From Heyndrickxia sporothermodurans (GTDB lineage Bacteria; Bacillota; Bacilli; Bacillales; Bacillaceae_C): a DNA stretch of 64,000 nt. A program made the position numbers and the translations under genes. The notes beneath the pieces are model-generated. The model was not told the origin of the DNA. It saw only the letters and a program-made list of their open reading frames with translations, and did not search any database. Each line of letters begins with the position of its first letter. Position 1 is the first letter of the stretch. This document shows, one piece after another, positions 1 to 7,872 of the stretch. Location of the stretch: NCBI GenBank assembly GCA_018333075.1, contig BORH01000006.1, positions 248,001 to 312,000 on the forward strand. Reading direction: 5' to 3'.

Positions 1-1553
1 CATGGTTAGCATTTTTTGGAGGAAGAAGATTTATCCCGATTGTAACCGCTTTAGTCAGTGTTATTCTCGGGATAGTTTTTGGTTTTGTATGGCCATTTGT
101 GCAAAATGGAATTGATGCAGTAGCCCATTGGATTGCGAATAGTGGTGCAATCGGATATGGTGTTTTTGGATTTTTAAACAGGCTTCTTATTCCATTAGGA
201 CTTCACCATATTATCAATACATTAGTATGGTTTGATTTTGGAACCTTTACAGATGCAGCAGGTGCTGTTTATCACGGTGACATCACTAGATTCTTGCATG
301 GTGATAAAACGGCTGGAGTATTTACAACCGGCTTCTTCCCAATCATGATGTTCGGATTACCTGCAGCATGCTTTGCAATGATTATGGCTTCAAAAAGCGA
401 GCGTCGAAAAAAAGTAGCTGGCTTATTACTAGGGATGGCACTAACCTCTTTTGTAACAGGTGTTACAGAACCAATTGAGTTTTCATTTATGTTCATTTCA
501 CCTTTACTATATGTCATTCATGCATTGCTTACCGCATCTTCGTTTGCAATCACCTACTTACTAGGGATTCATACATCATTTAGCTTCTCAGCAAGCTTAA
601 TAGATTATATTTTAAACTTCGGAATTGCCCAAAAGCCGATTTTATTACTTTTAGTTGGCTTAATTTATGCGTTTATCTACTTTTTTGTCTTTTACTTTTT
701 TATCAAATGGCGAGATTTAAAAACTCCTGGCCGTGAAGATGAGGATGAAACAATCAGTGAAGAAGATGACATTAATGGCAATGATAAGTACACAAAAATG
801 GCATCTGGTTTCTTAGCAGGCTTAGGTGGAAAAACAAATTTAACTAATATTGATAACTGTGCGACAAGATTACGACTTGATGTTAAAGATAGTGGTGCCA
901 TAGATGAAAGTATGATCAAACGCTTTGGTGCACGTGGTGTAATGAAAACAAGTAAATCAAGTGTTCAAATTATCGTAGGACCGGATGTAGAATTTGCAGC
1001 AAATGCCTTGAAAAAGCTTTATGCAATGGAACATCCTCCAGAACCGGTTTCAGCTATGGGGGTTCCTTCTGAGCAACCATCTGAAGGTGTAAGCATAGAA
1101 AATCATCCATTTGCTTCACCTTTAACTGGTAAAGTAATCAATATTCAAGATGTACCAGATCAAGTATTTTCACAAAAAATGATGGGGGATGGATTCGGAA
1201 TAGATCCACAAGATGGTGAGGTTTATGCACCATTTAATGGGACTGTGAAATCAGTATTTCCAACTAAGCATGCGATTGGCTTAGAAACAGAGAACGGTCT
1301 TGAGGTACTCATCCATATGGGACTGGATACAGTTAATTTAAAAGGTGAAGGTTTTACTGTTTACGTAAATGAAGGAGATCAAATTTCTACAGGCCAAAAG
1401 CTTGCTACAATGGACATTAGCGCAATTAAAGACAAAGTTCCTTCATTAGTAACACCAATCATTTTCACCAACTTAAAAGAGGGACAAAAGGTAAACCTTC
1501 TTAAAGAAGGCATGATTCGCCATGGTGAAACTGGATTTTTTGAAATAGAATAA
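1..1553 (+). CDS. nagE: PTS transporter subunit EIICBA, GlcNAc/glucose family (5' end cut by window)
   Basis: Imports and phosphorylates a hexose, probably N-acetylglucosamine, at the membrane. The reading frame is open from base 3, so the gene begins outside the window. The visible product (about 516 residues) holds the C-terminal half of EIIC (membrane segments, with GFLNRLLIPLGLHH and FFPIMMFGLPAACFAM), then EIIB, whose phosphorylated Cys lies in NCATRLRL (codon near 858), then EIIA, whose His lies in VLIHMGLDT (codon near 1314). An acidic linker joins EIIC and EIIB. The EIIC wording is closer to NagE/NagP than to PtsG as I know these families, but a glucose transporter is possible. It is followed by a strong terminator. 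Confidence 0.88.
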   Translation, partial: WLAFFGGRRFIPIVTALVSVILGIVFGFVWPFVQNGIDAVAHWIANSGAIGYGVFGFLNRLLIPLGLHHIINTLVWFDFGTFTDAAGAVYHGDITRFLHGDKTAGVFTTGFFPIMMFGLPAACFAMIMASKSERRKKVAGLLLGMALTSFVTGVTEPIEFSFMFISPLLYVIHALLTASSFAITYLLGIHTSFSFSASLIDYILNFGIAQKPILLLLVGLIYAFIYFFVFYFFIKWRDLKTPGREDEDETISEEDDINGNDKYTKMASGFLAGLGGKTNLTNIDNCATRLRLDVKDSGAIDESMIKRFGARGVMKTSKSSVQIIVGPDVEFAANALKKLYAMEHPPEPVSAMGVPSEQPSEGVSIENHPFASPLTGKVINIQDVPDQVFSQKMMGDGFGIDPQDGEVYAPFNGTVKSVFPTKHAIGLETENGLEVLIHMGLDTVNLKGEGFTVYVNEGDQISTGQKLATMDISAIKDKVPSLVTPIIFTNLKEGQKVNLLKEGMIRHGETGFFEIE

Positions 1554-1560
1554 GCTATGA

Positions 1561-1588
1561 AGCAGGAGTGTATACTCCTGCTTTTTTT
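1561..1588 (+). terminator. Rho-independent terminator of the PTS gene
   Basis: A perfect 9-bp stem, AGCAGGAGT / ACTCCTGCT, with a GTAT loop is followed by a run of T. It lies 8 bases after the PTS stop codon. The first GGCGTT subunit of the repeat array begins directly at the end of the T tract. Confidence 0.92.
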
Positions 1589-2033
1589 GGCGTTGATTCA
1601 ATTTTTTAATTGGCGTTGGCTCACTTTTTTGGGCGTTGTCTTCCTTTTTTCGGGCGTTAACCTACTTATTTGTGGCGTTCTTTCTCTTTTTTGGCGTTGG
1701 CTCACTTTTTTGGGGCGTTGTCTTCCTTTTTTCGGGCGTTAACCTACTTATTTTGGACGTTCTTTCTCTTTTTTGGCGTTGGCTCACTTTTTTGGGACGT
1801 TGTCTTCCTTTTTTCGGGCGTTAACCTACTTATTTTGGACGTTCTTTCTCTTTTTTGGCGTTGGCTCACTTTTTTGGGCGTTGTCTTCCTTTTTTCTGGC
1901 GTTAACCTACTTATTTTGGACGTTCTTTCTCTTTTTTGGCGTTGGCTCACTTCTTTGGGGCGTTGTCTTCCTTTTTTGGGCGTTAACCTACTTATTTCGG
2001 TCGTTGTTTTCTTTTTTTCGGGCGTTGCAAAGC
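1589..2033. repeat. Nested tandem repeat: 81-82 bp units, each of four ~20.5-bp GGCGTT subunits
   Basis: Units start at 1612, 1693, 1775, 1857 and 1938 (spacing 81, 82, 82, 81). Each unit is four subunits of 20-21 bp, each opening with GGCGTT or GGACGTT and ending in a T-rich tail: GGCGTTGGCTCAC, GGCGTTGTCTTCC, GGCGTTAACCTAC and GGACGTTCTTTCTC. About 22 subunits are visible. Copies are almost identical, which suggests recent expansion. The array fills part of a convergent intergenic region. Short ORFs across it encode low-complexity peptides, have no ribosome binding site, and are not called genes. The function is unknown. Confidence 0.95.
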
Positions 2034-2125
2034 ATTCTTTTTCCTACTAAAAGATTCTTCATCAGCACCCTAGCCAGGACTACTGCATTTGGGAAGGCTT
2101 TGAGCTGAGGAACATTTTGTGTGTC

Positions 2126-2313
2126 TGACCGATATCCTCATCACAATGACCGATTTCTCTTCGCATTTGACCGATATCCTCATCACATCGACCGATTTCT
2201 CTTCGCATTTGACCGATATCCTCATCACATCGACCGATTTCTATTCATGTTTGACCGATATCCTCATCGCATCGACCGATTTCTCTTCGCGCTTGACCGA
2301 AATCCTGAAGCGA
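2126..2313. repeat. 42-bp tandem repeat (two 21-bp GACCGAT half-units), four copies plus a partial fifth
   Basis: Units start at 2126, 2168, 2210, 2252 and 2294, spaced exactly 42 bp. Each has two related 21-bp halves, TGACCGATATCCTCATCACA and a GACCGATTTCTCTTCGCATT-like half. The sequence is unrelated to the array just upstream but shares the convergent gap and the two-helical-turn subunit. Because 42 is divisible by three, several frames stay open and would encode a repeated DRYPHHIDRFLF peptide. I see no start context supporting translation. Confidence 0.93.
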
Positions 2314-2437
2314 AACGATGTTGACTTATCGTAGGGAAGAGTCCTAAAGTACGCTAGTCAATAGGCTGCTTGCACTAGACACAGCATACATTTATCTTAA
2401 TTTATACTCTAAAAAAATTTATACTTTCTTACCTATT

Positions 2438-2467
2438 GAAAAAGACTGAACTTTGTCAGTTCAGTCC
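2438..2467 (-). terminator. Terminator of the amidohydrolase gene
   Basis: On the minus strand an 8-bp stem, GACTGAAC / GTTCAGTC, with a short loop is followed by TTTTT. It lies 13 bases beyond the amidohydrolase stop codon. Confidence 0.85.
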
Positions 2468-2479
2468 TTTCCATGATGT

Positions 2480-3748
2480 TTATTGAGTAACTAGATTGGT
2501 TTTGGCTACACGTAAATCCTTTACTACTTTTCCATCCTTTAATACAGTAACAATATTTGATTGATCTTCAAGGGATGAAATATTAGCAATCGGATCCTCC
2601 TTGGCAATGACTAGATCGGCTAGTTTACCTTCTTCAACCGTACCTAGCTTATCTTCCCATCCCATACATTCAGAAGCAACTTTTGTTGTTGCAATGATTG
2701 CTTCCATAGGGGTCATACCAACGCTGCACATAAGATTTAATTCACGAAGGTTGGTTCCATGAGGCATTACACCCGCATCAGTACCCATCGCAATTTTTAC
2801 ACCTGCTTTATATGCTTTTGCAATACTTTCGTGATGAATATCGATGACTTCAAGCGACTTTTGAATTGCATGCTCTGGCATATTATTGCTATTTTTCCCT
2901 TGTTCAAGGACAGATACTGGAGCAAGCAAGGTTGGTACTAAATAAGTGCCATGCTTCAACATCAGTTCAATTGCTTCATCATCTAAATAGATTCCATGTT
3001 CAATCGAATGGATTCCCGCACGTACTGCGTTTTTAATGCCTTCTGCCCCTTGAGCATGCGCCATTACTTTTATACCTCTACGGAATCTTGCCTCTTCAAC
3101 AATAATCTTTAGCTCTTCTAATGAAAATTGAGTAAATTCCGGATGATCTGTCGGGCTCATAACTCCACCTGTCGCATGAACCTTAATGATATCTGCCCCT
3201 GCTCTTAGCATTTCTCTTACTTTTTGGCGAACCTGCTCTGGTCCATCACATAATCCGCTTGGCATTCCTGGATAGGATAAACTTGTTGTATCAATTCCAG
3301 ATCTAGTCCAGCTATCTCCATGACCACCAGTAATCGTCAAAGGATTAATACTTACTTGCATTCTCGGCCCTAGTACTAGACCGTTGTCAATTGCTTCTTT
3401 CACACCAACATCAGTAAATCCTGCATCGCGAACGGTTGTGATCCCAGCGTCAATTGTTTTCTTCATGTATTCAATAGCTTGATAGAATTTATAAGCAAAC
3501 GGTGTAGATAACGATTTTCTTAATTCCTCAAACTCAAGCATCATATGAACATGAGTATCAATCAAGCCTGGTAATATGTATCCATTCTCTGCATCAATCA
3601 CTTCTACTTCTTCATTTGGAACGGAAATTTCACTTAACTTCCCTACTTGCTTAATTACATTATTTTTAATAAGAACTGCTGCATCTTTAAGAGGCTGTCC
3701 TCCATTACCATCGATAAGTGTACCATTTTTAATGAGTATGTAAGTCAC
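2480..3748 (-). CDS. Amidohydrolase family protein (Xaa-Pro dipeptidase / imidazolonepropionase-like)
   Basis: A metal-dependent hydrolase of the amidohydrolase superfamily, cytosolic, about 422 residues. Visible metal-site motifs in order are DTHVHMM, IIKVHATGG (Lys or His ligand region), VMAHAQG, SIEHGIYLDDE and MGTDAGV. The closest family I recognise is the group annotated as Xaa-Pro dipeptidases or imidazolonepropionase-related proteins, but the substrate cannot be read from sequence. The GTG at 3748 is chosen because GGAGTG lies six bases upstream; an earlier in-frame GTG at 3757 overlaps that site. Neighbours do not point to a pathway. Confidence 0.85.
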   Translation of the reverse strand: MTYILIKNGTLIDGNGGQPLKDAAVLIKNNVIKQVGKLSEISVPNEEVEVIDAENGYILPGLIDTHVHMMLEFEELRKSLSTPFAYKFYQAIEYMKKTIDAGITTVRDAGFTDVGVKEAIDNGLVLGPRMQVSINPLTITGGHGDSWTRSGIDTTSLSYPGMPSGLCDGPEQVRQKVREMLRAGADIIKVHATGGVMSPTDHPEFTQFSLEELKIIVEEARFRRGIKVMAHAQGAEGIKNAVRAGIHSIEHGIYLDDEAIELMLKHGTYLVPTLLAPVSVLEQGKNSNNMPEHAIQKSLEVIDIHHESIAKAYKAGVKIAMGTDAGVMPHGTNLRELNLMCSVGMTPMEAIIATTKVASECMGWEDKLGTVEEGKLADLVIAKEDPIANISSLEDQSNIVTVLKDGKVVKDLRVAKTNLVTQ

Positions 3749-3904
3749 GAAAAACACTCCAATCTTTTAATTTTTATATAATTTATAATATTCCATTCTT
3801 TCACAACAAAATCCTTCTTAAAATTTCATTTTTTTTCGTAAATCTAAACTTCTCTTTATCTCTGTACAAGATTAGCCCCTAAACGCGGTAAAAACATACC
3901 AGTT

Positions 3905-3937
3905 TAAAAGCTTGAAGAGCATTTATCCCTTCAAGCC
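3905..3937 (-). terminator. Terminator after yvrJ
   Basis: The minus strand carries an 8-bp stem, GCTTGAAG / CTTCAAGC, with an 11-base loop, followed by only TTTT. It lies just beyond the YvrJ stop codon, so it probably ends the DUF1659-DUF2922-YvrJ transcript. Confidence 0.6.
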
Positions 3938-3945
3938 TTCCTTTG

Positions 3946-4089
3946 TTATTCTATTTTCTTCAATTGTTCAGGGAGACTAACAATGGATTGTACTACTGCA
4001 TCAAGCTTAGATTCGATTCGATAAAGTAAATACATTGTCACCACAATTGGAAAGCCTACCTCACTTATGAAGGGGAGTATCTGATCCAC
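3946..4089 (-). CDS. yvrJ: YvrJ family protein (47 aa)
   Basis: A 47-residue protein starting MDQILPFISEVGFPIVVTMY. It has one hydrophobic segment (about residues 4-21) followed by YRIESKLD and a charged C-terminus, which is the hallmark layout of the YvrJ family. The function is unknown. The GTG at 4089 has AAAGGAG eight bases upstream; a GTG at 4098 is also in frame but sits on that ribosome binding site. It follows DUF1659 and DUF2922 genes on the same strand, a grouping common in bacilli, with a structured 140-bp gap in between. Confidence 0.8.
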   Translation of the reverse strand: MDQILPFISEVGFPIVVTMYLLYRIESKLDAVVQSIVSLPEQLKKIE

Positions 4090-4140
4090 TTTTCTCACTC
4101 CTTTCTTTAAGGATGGCACTACTGAAAAACCATCGATTTT

Positions 4141-4219
4141 AAAAAAAGACCTGACCTATCGGATCAAGCCTCCACTTTATAAGATACCGCCTCCTATCCA
4201 AGGTCAAGGAAGCGGCATC
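4141..4219 (-). promoter_or_regulatory. Possible attenuator between the DUF2922 gene and yvrJ
   Basis: Two pairings are visible on the minus strand. Stem 1 pairs 4208-4219 with 4183-4194 (12 bp with two G-U pairs, GATGCCGCTTCC / GGAGGCGGTATC). Stem 2 pairs 4201-4208, which lies in the loop of stem 1, with 4150-4157 (CTTGACCT / AGGTCAGG), helped by GGAT / ATCC, and is followed by TCTTTTTTT. Both cannot form without a pseudoknot, so this may be a regulated or partial terminator. The function is inference. Confidence 0.4.
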
Positions 4220-4231
4220 TGCTTAAAAAAT

Positions 4232-4450
4232 TTATTCCACTGTATACTCAGTTACATGATTTTCGATAAGTCTTGCCCCTTTTATCTCCATATAAGCAGC
4301 CCCAGTGGAACTAATGAATACATCTGAAGAAATAATTTGTTCCATTGCAGCCTTTACCTTATCAAGATCAACAGGTTCGATTGGATCTTCAACAGAAATT
4401 CGGGCCGTTTTGTTTTCTGAAGTAGTAAATTGAAGCTCTAATGTTTTCAC
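4232..4450 (-). CDS. DUF2922 domain-containing protein
   Basis: A 72-residue protein starting MKTLELQFTTSENKTARISV and containing IEPVDLDKVKAAME, as in DUF2922 proteins. The function is unknown. The second gene of a DUF1659-DUF2922-YvrJ group on the minus strand, it starts 33 bases after the DUF1659 gene, with GGAGG upstream. No signal peptide or membrane segment is visible. Confidence 0.82.
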   Translation of the reverse strand: MKTLELQFTTSENKTARISVEDPIEPVDLDKVKAAMEQIISSDVFISSTGAAYMEIKGARLIENHVTEYTVE

Positions 4451-4483
4451 TTTTCTTCACCTCCATTTTAAAAAAATATATTA

Positions 4484-4702
4484 CTAAGCCTTCACATCAG
4501 ATTGATCATTTCTTTCTACATTAAAAAGCTCTTTTTGAGTTAATGAATCAATTGCATTTGCTGCCTGTAAAAGACTTTCAGGAGTAGCGCTTAGACGAAT
4601 ATTGTTAAATGTTTTCGTCTTGAACACAGGCTTTCCTTTATCATCTAACCCATTGTCAAATACAAGCCTCAAGCTTGCATTTTTCAAAAGCACCTCAGCC
4701 AT
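4484..4702 (-). CDS. DUF1659 domain-containing protein
   Basis: A 72-residue protein starting MAEVLLKNASLRLVFDNG and containing KTKTFNNIRLSATPESLLQA, which matches the DUF1659 pattern. The function is unknown. It is the first gene of the group. The ATG at 4702 has GGAGG eight bases upstream; a GTG at 4711 is in frame but too close to that site. The protein is soluble and probably acts with its DUF2922 partner, judging by position only. Confidence 0.82.
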   Translation of the reverse strand: MAEVLLKNASLRLVFDNGLDDKGKPVFKTKTFNNIRLSATPESLLQAANAIDSLTQKELFNVERNDQSDVKA

Positions 4703-4760
4703 GATGATCACCTCCTTTCACTCTTTATATATAAATGAAAGGAAGGATTGGACACCCAAC

Positions 4761-4790
4761 AAAAAATCAGTGGGTAGCCACTGATTTTTT
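4761..4790. terminator. Strong bidirectional terminator after the VanZ gene
   Basis: A perfect 13-bp stem, AAAAAATCAGTGG / CCACTGATTTTTT, has a GTAG loop. It lies 5 bases beyond the VanZ stop codon, gives a U tract on the minus strand, and separates that gene from the DUF1659 group. Confidence 0.92.
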
Positions 4791-4794
4791 AATA

Positions 4795-5199
4795 TTACTC
4801 CTGCTTATTTTCTTTAAATATCTTCTTTATGATTAAGATCGCCAGCAATGCCCCTCCTGAATCTAATAACACATCACATACAGAAGCTGTACGATTCGGT
4901 ACAAGAGATTGGTGGAATTCATCACTTGCAGCATAAAGAGTTGTTAGAAACCAAGCAAAAACTAGCTTATTCTTTTGAAAAGCATTATATAAAAAAATTC
5001 CTAATAATCCAAAAACACTAATGTGAGCAAGCTTTCGAATAATAAAATTTAATACTCCTGCCGCATGATCATCCAATCCTGTTATCTTCTCAATAATACT
5101 TAATGTATTTGAACCAGTGGACTCAGGTGAAGCAGTAAAATTATAAATGATGACACACGTAATGATGGCTAAAGCCCACCAGATTGTTTGTTTCTTCAT
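4795..5199 (-). CDS. VanZ family membrane protein
   Basis: A 134-residue membrane protein with about four hydrophobic segments (residues 5-22, 58-72, 78-90 and 108-126). The family-typical stretches are RKLAHISVFGLLG and YAASDEFHQSLVPNRTASVCDVLLDSGG. VanZ-like proteins are widespread; one confers low-level teicoplanin resistance, but this copy has no van genes nearby and its role is unknown. It is a single-gene unit with its own terminator. The region 5200-5443 upstream is AT-rich and presumably holds its promoter. Confidence 0.88.
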   Translation of the reverse strand: MKKQTIWWALAIITCVIIYNFTASPESTGSNTLSIIEKITGLDDHAAGVLNFIIRKLAHISVFGLLGIFLYNAFQKNKLVFAWFLTTLYAASDEFHQSLVPNRTASVCDVLLDSGGALLAILIIKKIFKENKQE

Positions 5200-5443
5200 A
5201 TTATCAACCTTTTCTTTAAAATTTATGATTTGTAGTACAAGGAACAGAATTCAAATCCAACCTTTTTATTTTACCTTAAAAAGAGAACTTTGATAAATAT
5301 TCAAGTTTTAAAATAAATCATTATAAAATCAAAAATTCTCTTAAGACATAGAGGAATTAGGAGTAATTTATCGAATATTCATTAAATATACATATTTTAG
5401 ACACATATCAGTCAGATTTTTTCAAACAGGAAGGCGGTTTCTC

Positions 5444-5716
5444 ATGAGTATTCGTTTAAACTTCTACTCTTTCTTTTTAGGCTTACTCTGCCTATGTCTC
5501 TTTTTAATTAATTATTTCACTCATTTTTTTCATTCTATATTTCCCACCATTAACCCATTATTTATTACTCTAATTTTAACAATACTTAATCTATACCTTG
5601 GCTTCGCAGGTTTATTTTCTGTGCATGATTGGAAATCTGGTTTGAGAAGTCTTTTAACCATCGTGATATCTTTAGGACTATCAGCCATACAGTTGTACTT
5701 TATTGTTTTTCAATAG
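5444..5716 (+). CDS. Small hypothetical membrane protein (90 aa)
   Basis: Not recognised. The 90-residue product has three hydrophobic stretches (about residues 5-25, 38-60 and 66-88), so it is predicted to be a membrane protein. It starts at an ATG preceded by AGGAAGGCGG and is followed at once by a terminator, so it is a single-gene unit convergent with oppF. No catalytic motif is visible. Confidence 0.65.
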   Translation: MSIRLNFYSFFLGLLCLCLFLINYFTHFFHSIFPTINPLFITLILTILNLYLGFAGLFSVHDWKSGLRSLLTIVISLGLSAIQLYFIVFQ

Positions 5717-5755
5717 AAAAGGGCTCTTAGGTTATCACCAGAGCCTTTTATTTTA
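5717..5755 (+). terminator. Terminator of the 90-aa membrane protein gene
   Basis: The stem AAGGGCTCT / AGAGCCTTT (one G-U pair) has a 12-base loop and is followed by TTATTTTAT. It begins right after the stop codon. Confidence 0.8.
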
Positions 5756-5791
5756 TAGAAAAACACTTAATTGTTCAATTTTAATGTACAT

Positions 5792-5820
5792 AAAAAAAGC
5801 TGAGCCAATACCCAGCTTTT
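5792..5820 (-). terminator. Terminator of the opp operon
   Basis: On the minus strand the stem AAAAGCTG / CAGCTTTT is followed by further T bases. It starts 2 bases beyond the oppF stop codon. Confidence 0.85.
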
Positions 5821-5822
5821 CC

Positions 5823-6821
5823 TCAGTTCTTATTATATAAATGACAGCTAACAAAATGACCTGGCCTCGCTTCATGCCATTCTGGTTTCTTCTGAGCACA
5901 AATATCCATAGCATGCTGACAACGCGTTCTGAATACACATCCACTTGGTGGATTAATTGGACTTGGTACATCTCCTTTTAAAACAATACGTTCCCGCTTC
6001 AGCTTTGGATTCGGAATTGGAACGGCTGATAGGAGTGCTTGTGTATATGGATGCAGGGGCTCATAGTACAAATCTTCACTTTCAGACAGCTCCATCATAT
6101 TTCCTAAATACATAACAAGAATACGATCTGAAATGTATTTTACCATTGAAAGGTCATGGGCAATAAACAAATAGGTTAATCCCATTTTCTTCTGAAGATC
6201 TTTAAGTAAATTTACAACCTGTGCCTGAATGGATACATCCAATGCAGAGATTGGTTCATCACAAACGATAAATTTTGGATTGAGTGCCAGTGCTCTCGCA
6301 ATCCCAATCCGTTGGCGCTGCCCGCCACTAAACTCATGTGGAAAACGATTAATATGCTCCGGATTCAAACCAACTAATTTTAATAATTCAAGAATACGTT
6401 CACGCTTTTGTCTCCCTTTTAACTCTCCATGAATCGAAATCGGCTCACCAATAATTTCTTCTACGGTCATTCGTGGATTTAAGGAAGCATATGGATCTTG
6501 GAATATCAGTTGTATTTCCCTTCTAATTTTCGCCATCTCACTACTATTATTCTCGTAAATATTTTTTCCATTAAAAAGAACTTCACCTTCAGTTGCTTCA
6601 TATAAGCGAATGATCGTACGACCTGCTGTGGATTTCCCACAACCACTTTCACCAACTAAGCCAACCGTTTCCCCTGGATAAATATCCAGGTTTAAATCGT
6701 CCACAGCTTTTAATGCATGATCGCCAACTCCAAAGTACTTTTTTAAATTCTTAATTTCAATCAGAGGAGTGAGAGTGCTCGTCTTGTTCGTATCATTTGC
6801 TTCAACTGTTTTCGAATTCAT
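5823..6821 (-). CDS. oppF: Oligopeptide ABC transporter ATP-binding protein OppF
   Basis: One of two ATPases driving oligopeptide import, on the inner face of the membrane. About 332 residues. Visible are Walker A GESGCGKST, Q-loop IFQDPYASLNP, signature FSGGQRQRIGIARAL, Walker B FIVCDEPISALD and the H-loop AHDLS. The C-terminal oligopeptide extension carries clustered Cys (GCVFRTRCQHAMDIC). The ATG at 6821 has GAGGAGGGG seven bases upstream; an earlier in-frame start at 6848 would overlap oppD. It is the last gene of oppABCDF. Confidence 0.93.
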   Translation of the reverse strand: MNSKTVEANDTNKTSTLTPLIEIKNLKKYFGVGDHALKAVDDLNLDIYPGETVGLVGESGCGKSTAGRTIIRLYEATEGEVLFNGKNIYENNSSEMAKIRREIQLIFQDPYASLNPRMTVEEIIGEPISIHGELKGRQKRERILELLKLVGLNPEHINRFPHEFSGGQRQRIGIARALALNPKFIVCDEPISALDVSIQAQVVNLLKDLQKKMGLTYLFIAHDLSMVKYISDRILVMYLGNMMELSESEDLYYEPLHPYTQALLSAVPIPNPKLKRERIVLKGDVPSPINPPSGCVFRTRCQHAMDICAQKKPEWHEARPGHFVSCHLYNKN

Positions 6822-6837
6822 CTTAATCCCCTCCTCA

Positions 6838-7839
6838 TTATTTCCCACTAGCTTTTTTCATAGAAGCCATTGGATGATGTAGCCAGCATGCAGCTGTTTG
6901 CCCTTTAGTTACTTCTTCAAGCTCCGGTGAATAATCTTTGCAAATTCTCATCGCCATATTACATCTTGCATAAAACGAACATCCTTTTGGCGGTTCTAAT
7001 AAATCTGGTGGTGTCCCAATAATCGGTGCCAATGGCTCATTTTTATTCATATCTAATCGTGGAACTGATTTCAATAAACCTTTCGTATAAGGATGCTGTG
7101 GATTTTCAAATATCTCTTCAACCGTTCCAGTTTCGACTACTTTTCCAGCATACATAACAACGACCCTGTCGCACATTTCAGCGACAACACCTAAATCATG
7201 AGTGATTAGTATAATTGAAGTATCTGTTTTCTGCTGAAGGTCCTTCATCAGCTCCAAGATTTGCGCCTGAATCGTCACATCTAATGCAGTCGTTGGTTCA
7301 TCAGCAATAAGCAGCTTTGGACGACAAGCAAGAGCCATTGCGATCATCGCCCTTTGCCTCATCCCTCCAGAAAATTCATGAGGATATTGATTCAATCTTT
7401 TTTCTGGTTGTGGAATACCAACAAGTTCAAGCATTTCCTTCGCTACCATCCACGCCTCTTTACGTGAAACTTTATTATGCTGAAGAATAGCCTCCATAAT
7501 CTGATTTCCCACTTTACTTGTTGGATTCAAAGAGGTCATAGGGTCCTGAAAAATCATACTTATTTCATTCCCGCGAATCCTTTGCATTTCTTTTTCACTT
7601 TTCGGAAGCAAGTCCACTTCATTAAATAGAATTGATCCACTTTTATATTTAGCTGGTGGAGTAGACAGTAATTTCATAATCGATTTAGCCGTTACACTTT
7701 TTCCGCATCCTGATTCACCTACGATTGCAATCGCTTCTCCATGCCGTACTTCAAAACTGACTCCTCGAACCGCTTGGACTTCTCCCGCATAGGTCCCAAA
7801 GGAAACATGTAAGTCTTTCACTTCTAGTAAATTACCCAT
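6838..7839 (-). CDS. oppD: Oligopeptide ABC transporter ATP-binding protein OppD
   Basis: The second ATPase of the oligopeptide importer, 333 residues. Walker A is GESGCGKSV, the Q-loop region IFQDPMTSLNP, the signature FSGGMRQRAMIAMAL, Walker B LLIADEPTTALD and the H-loop THDLG. The C-terminal CSFYARCNMAMRIC stretch is the usual peptide-transporter Cys cluster. AAAGGAGG precedes the ATG. It starts 33 bases after oppC and runs to 16 bases before the oppF start. Confidence 0.94.
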   Translation of the reverse strand: MGNLLEVKDLHVSFGTYAGEVQAVRGVSFEVRHGEAIAIVGESGCGKSVTAKSIMKLLSTPPAKYKSGSILFNEVDLLPKSEKEMQRIRGNEISMIFQDPMTSLNPTSKVGNQIMEAILQHNKVSRKEAWMVAKEMLELVGIPQPEKRLNQYPHEFSGGMRQRAMIAMALACRPKLLIADEPTTALDVTIQAQILELMKDLQQKTDTSIILITHDLGVVAEMCDRVVVMYAGKVVETGTVEEIFENPQHPYTKGLLKSVPRLDMNKNEPLAPIIGTPPDLLEPPKGCSFYARCNMAMRICKDYSPELEEVTKGQTAACWLHHPMASMKKASGK

Positions 7840-7872
7840 GGTGATCCTCCTTTATCTACATATTTGACCCAA

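Noticed and set aside
1557-2108. Several overlapping plus-strand and one minus-strand ORFs over the 82-bp repeat, with repeated hydrophobic or Lys/Arg-rich peptides
   Set aside because: They are by-products of a T-rich repeat: frames on both strands are open, no ribosome binding site is present, and they follow a strong terminator.
2119-2334. Repeat-peptide ORFs (DRYPHHIDRFLF-type) over the 42-bp array
   Set aside because: 42 is a multiple of three, so open frames arise automatically; two frames are open at once and no start context is seen.
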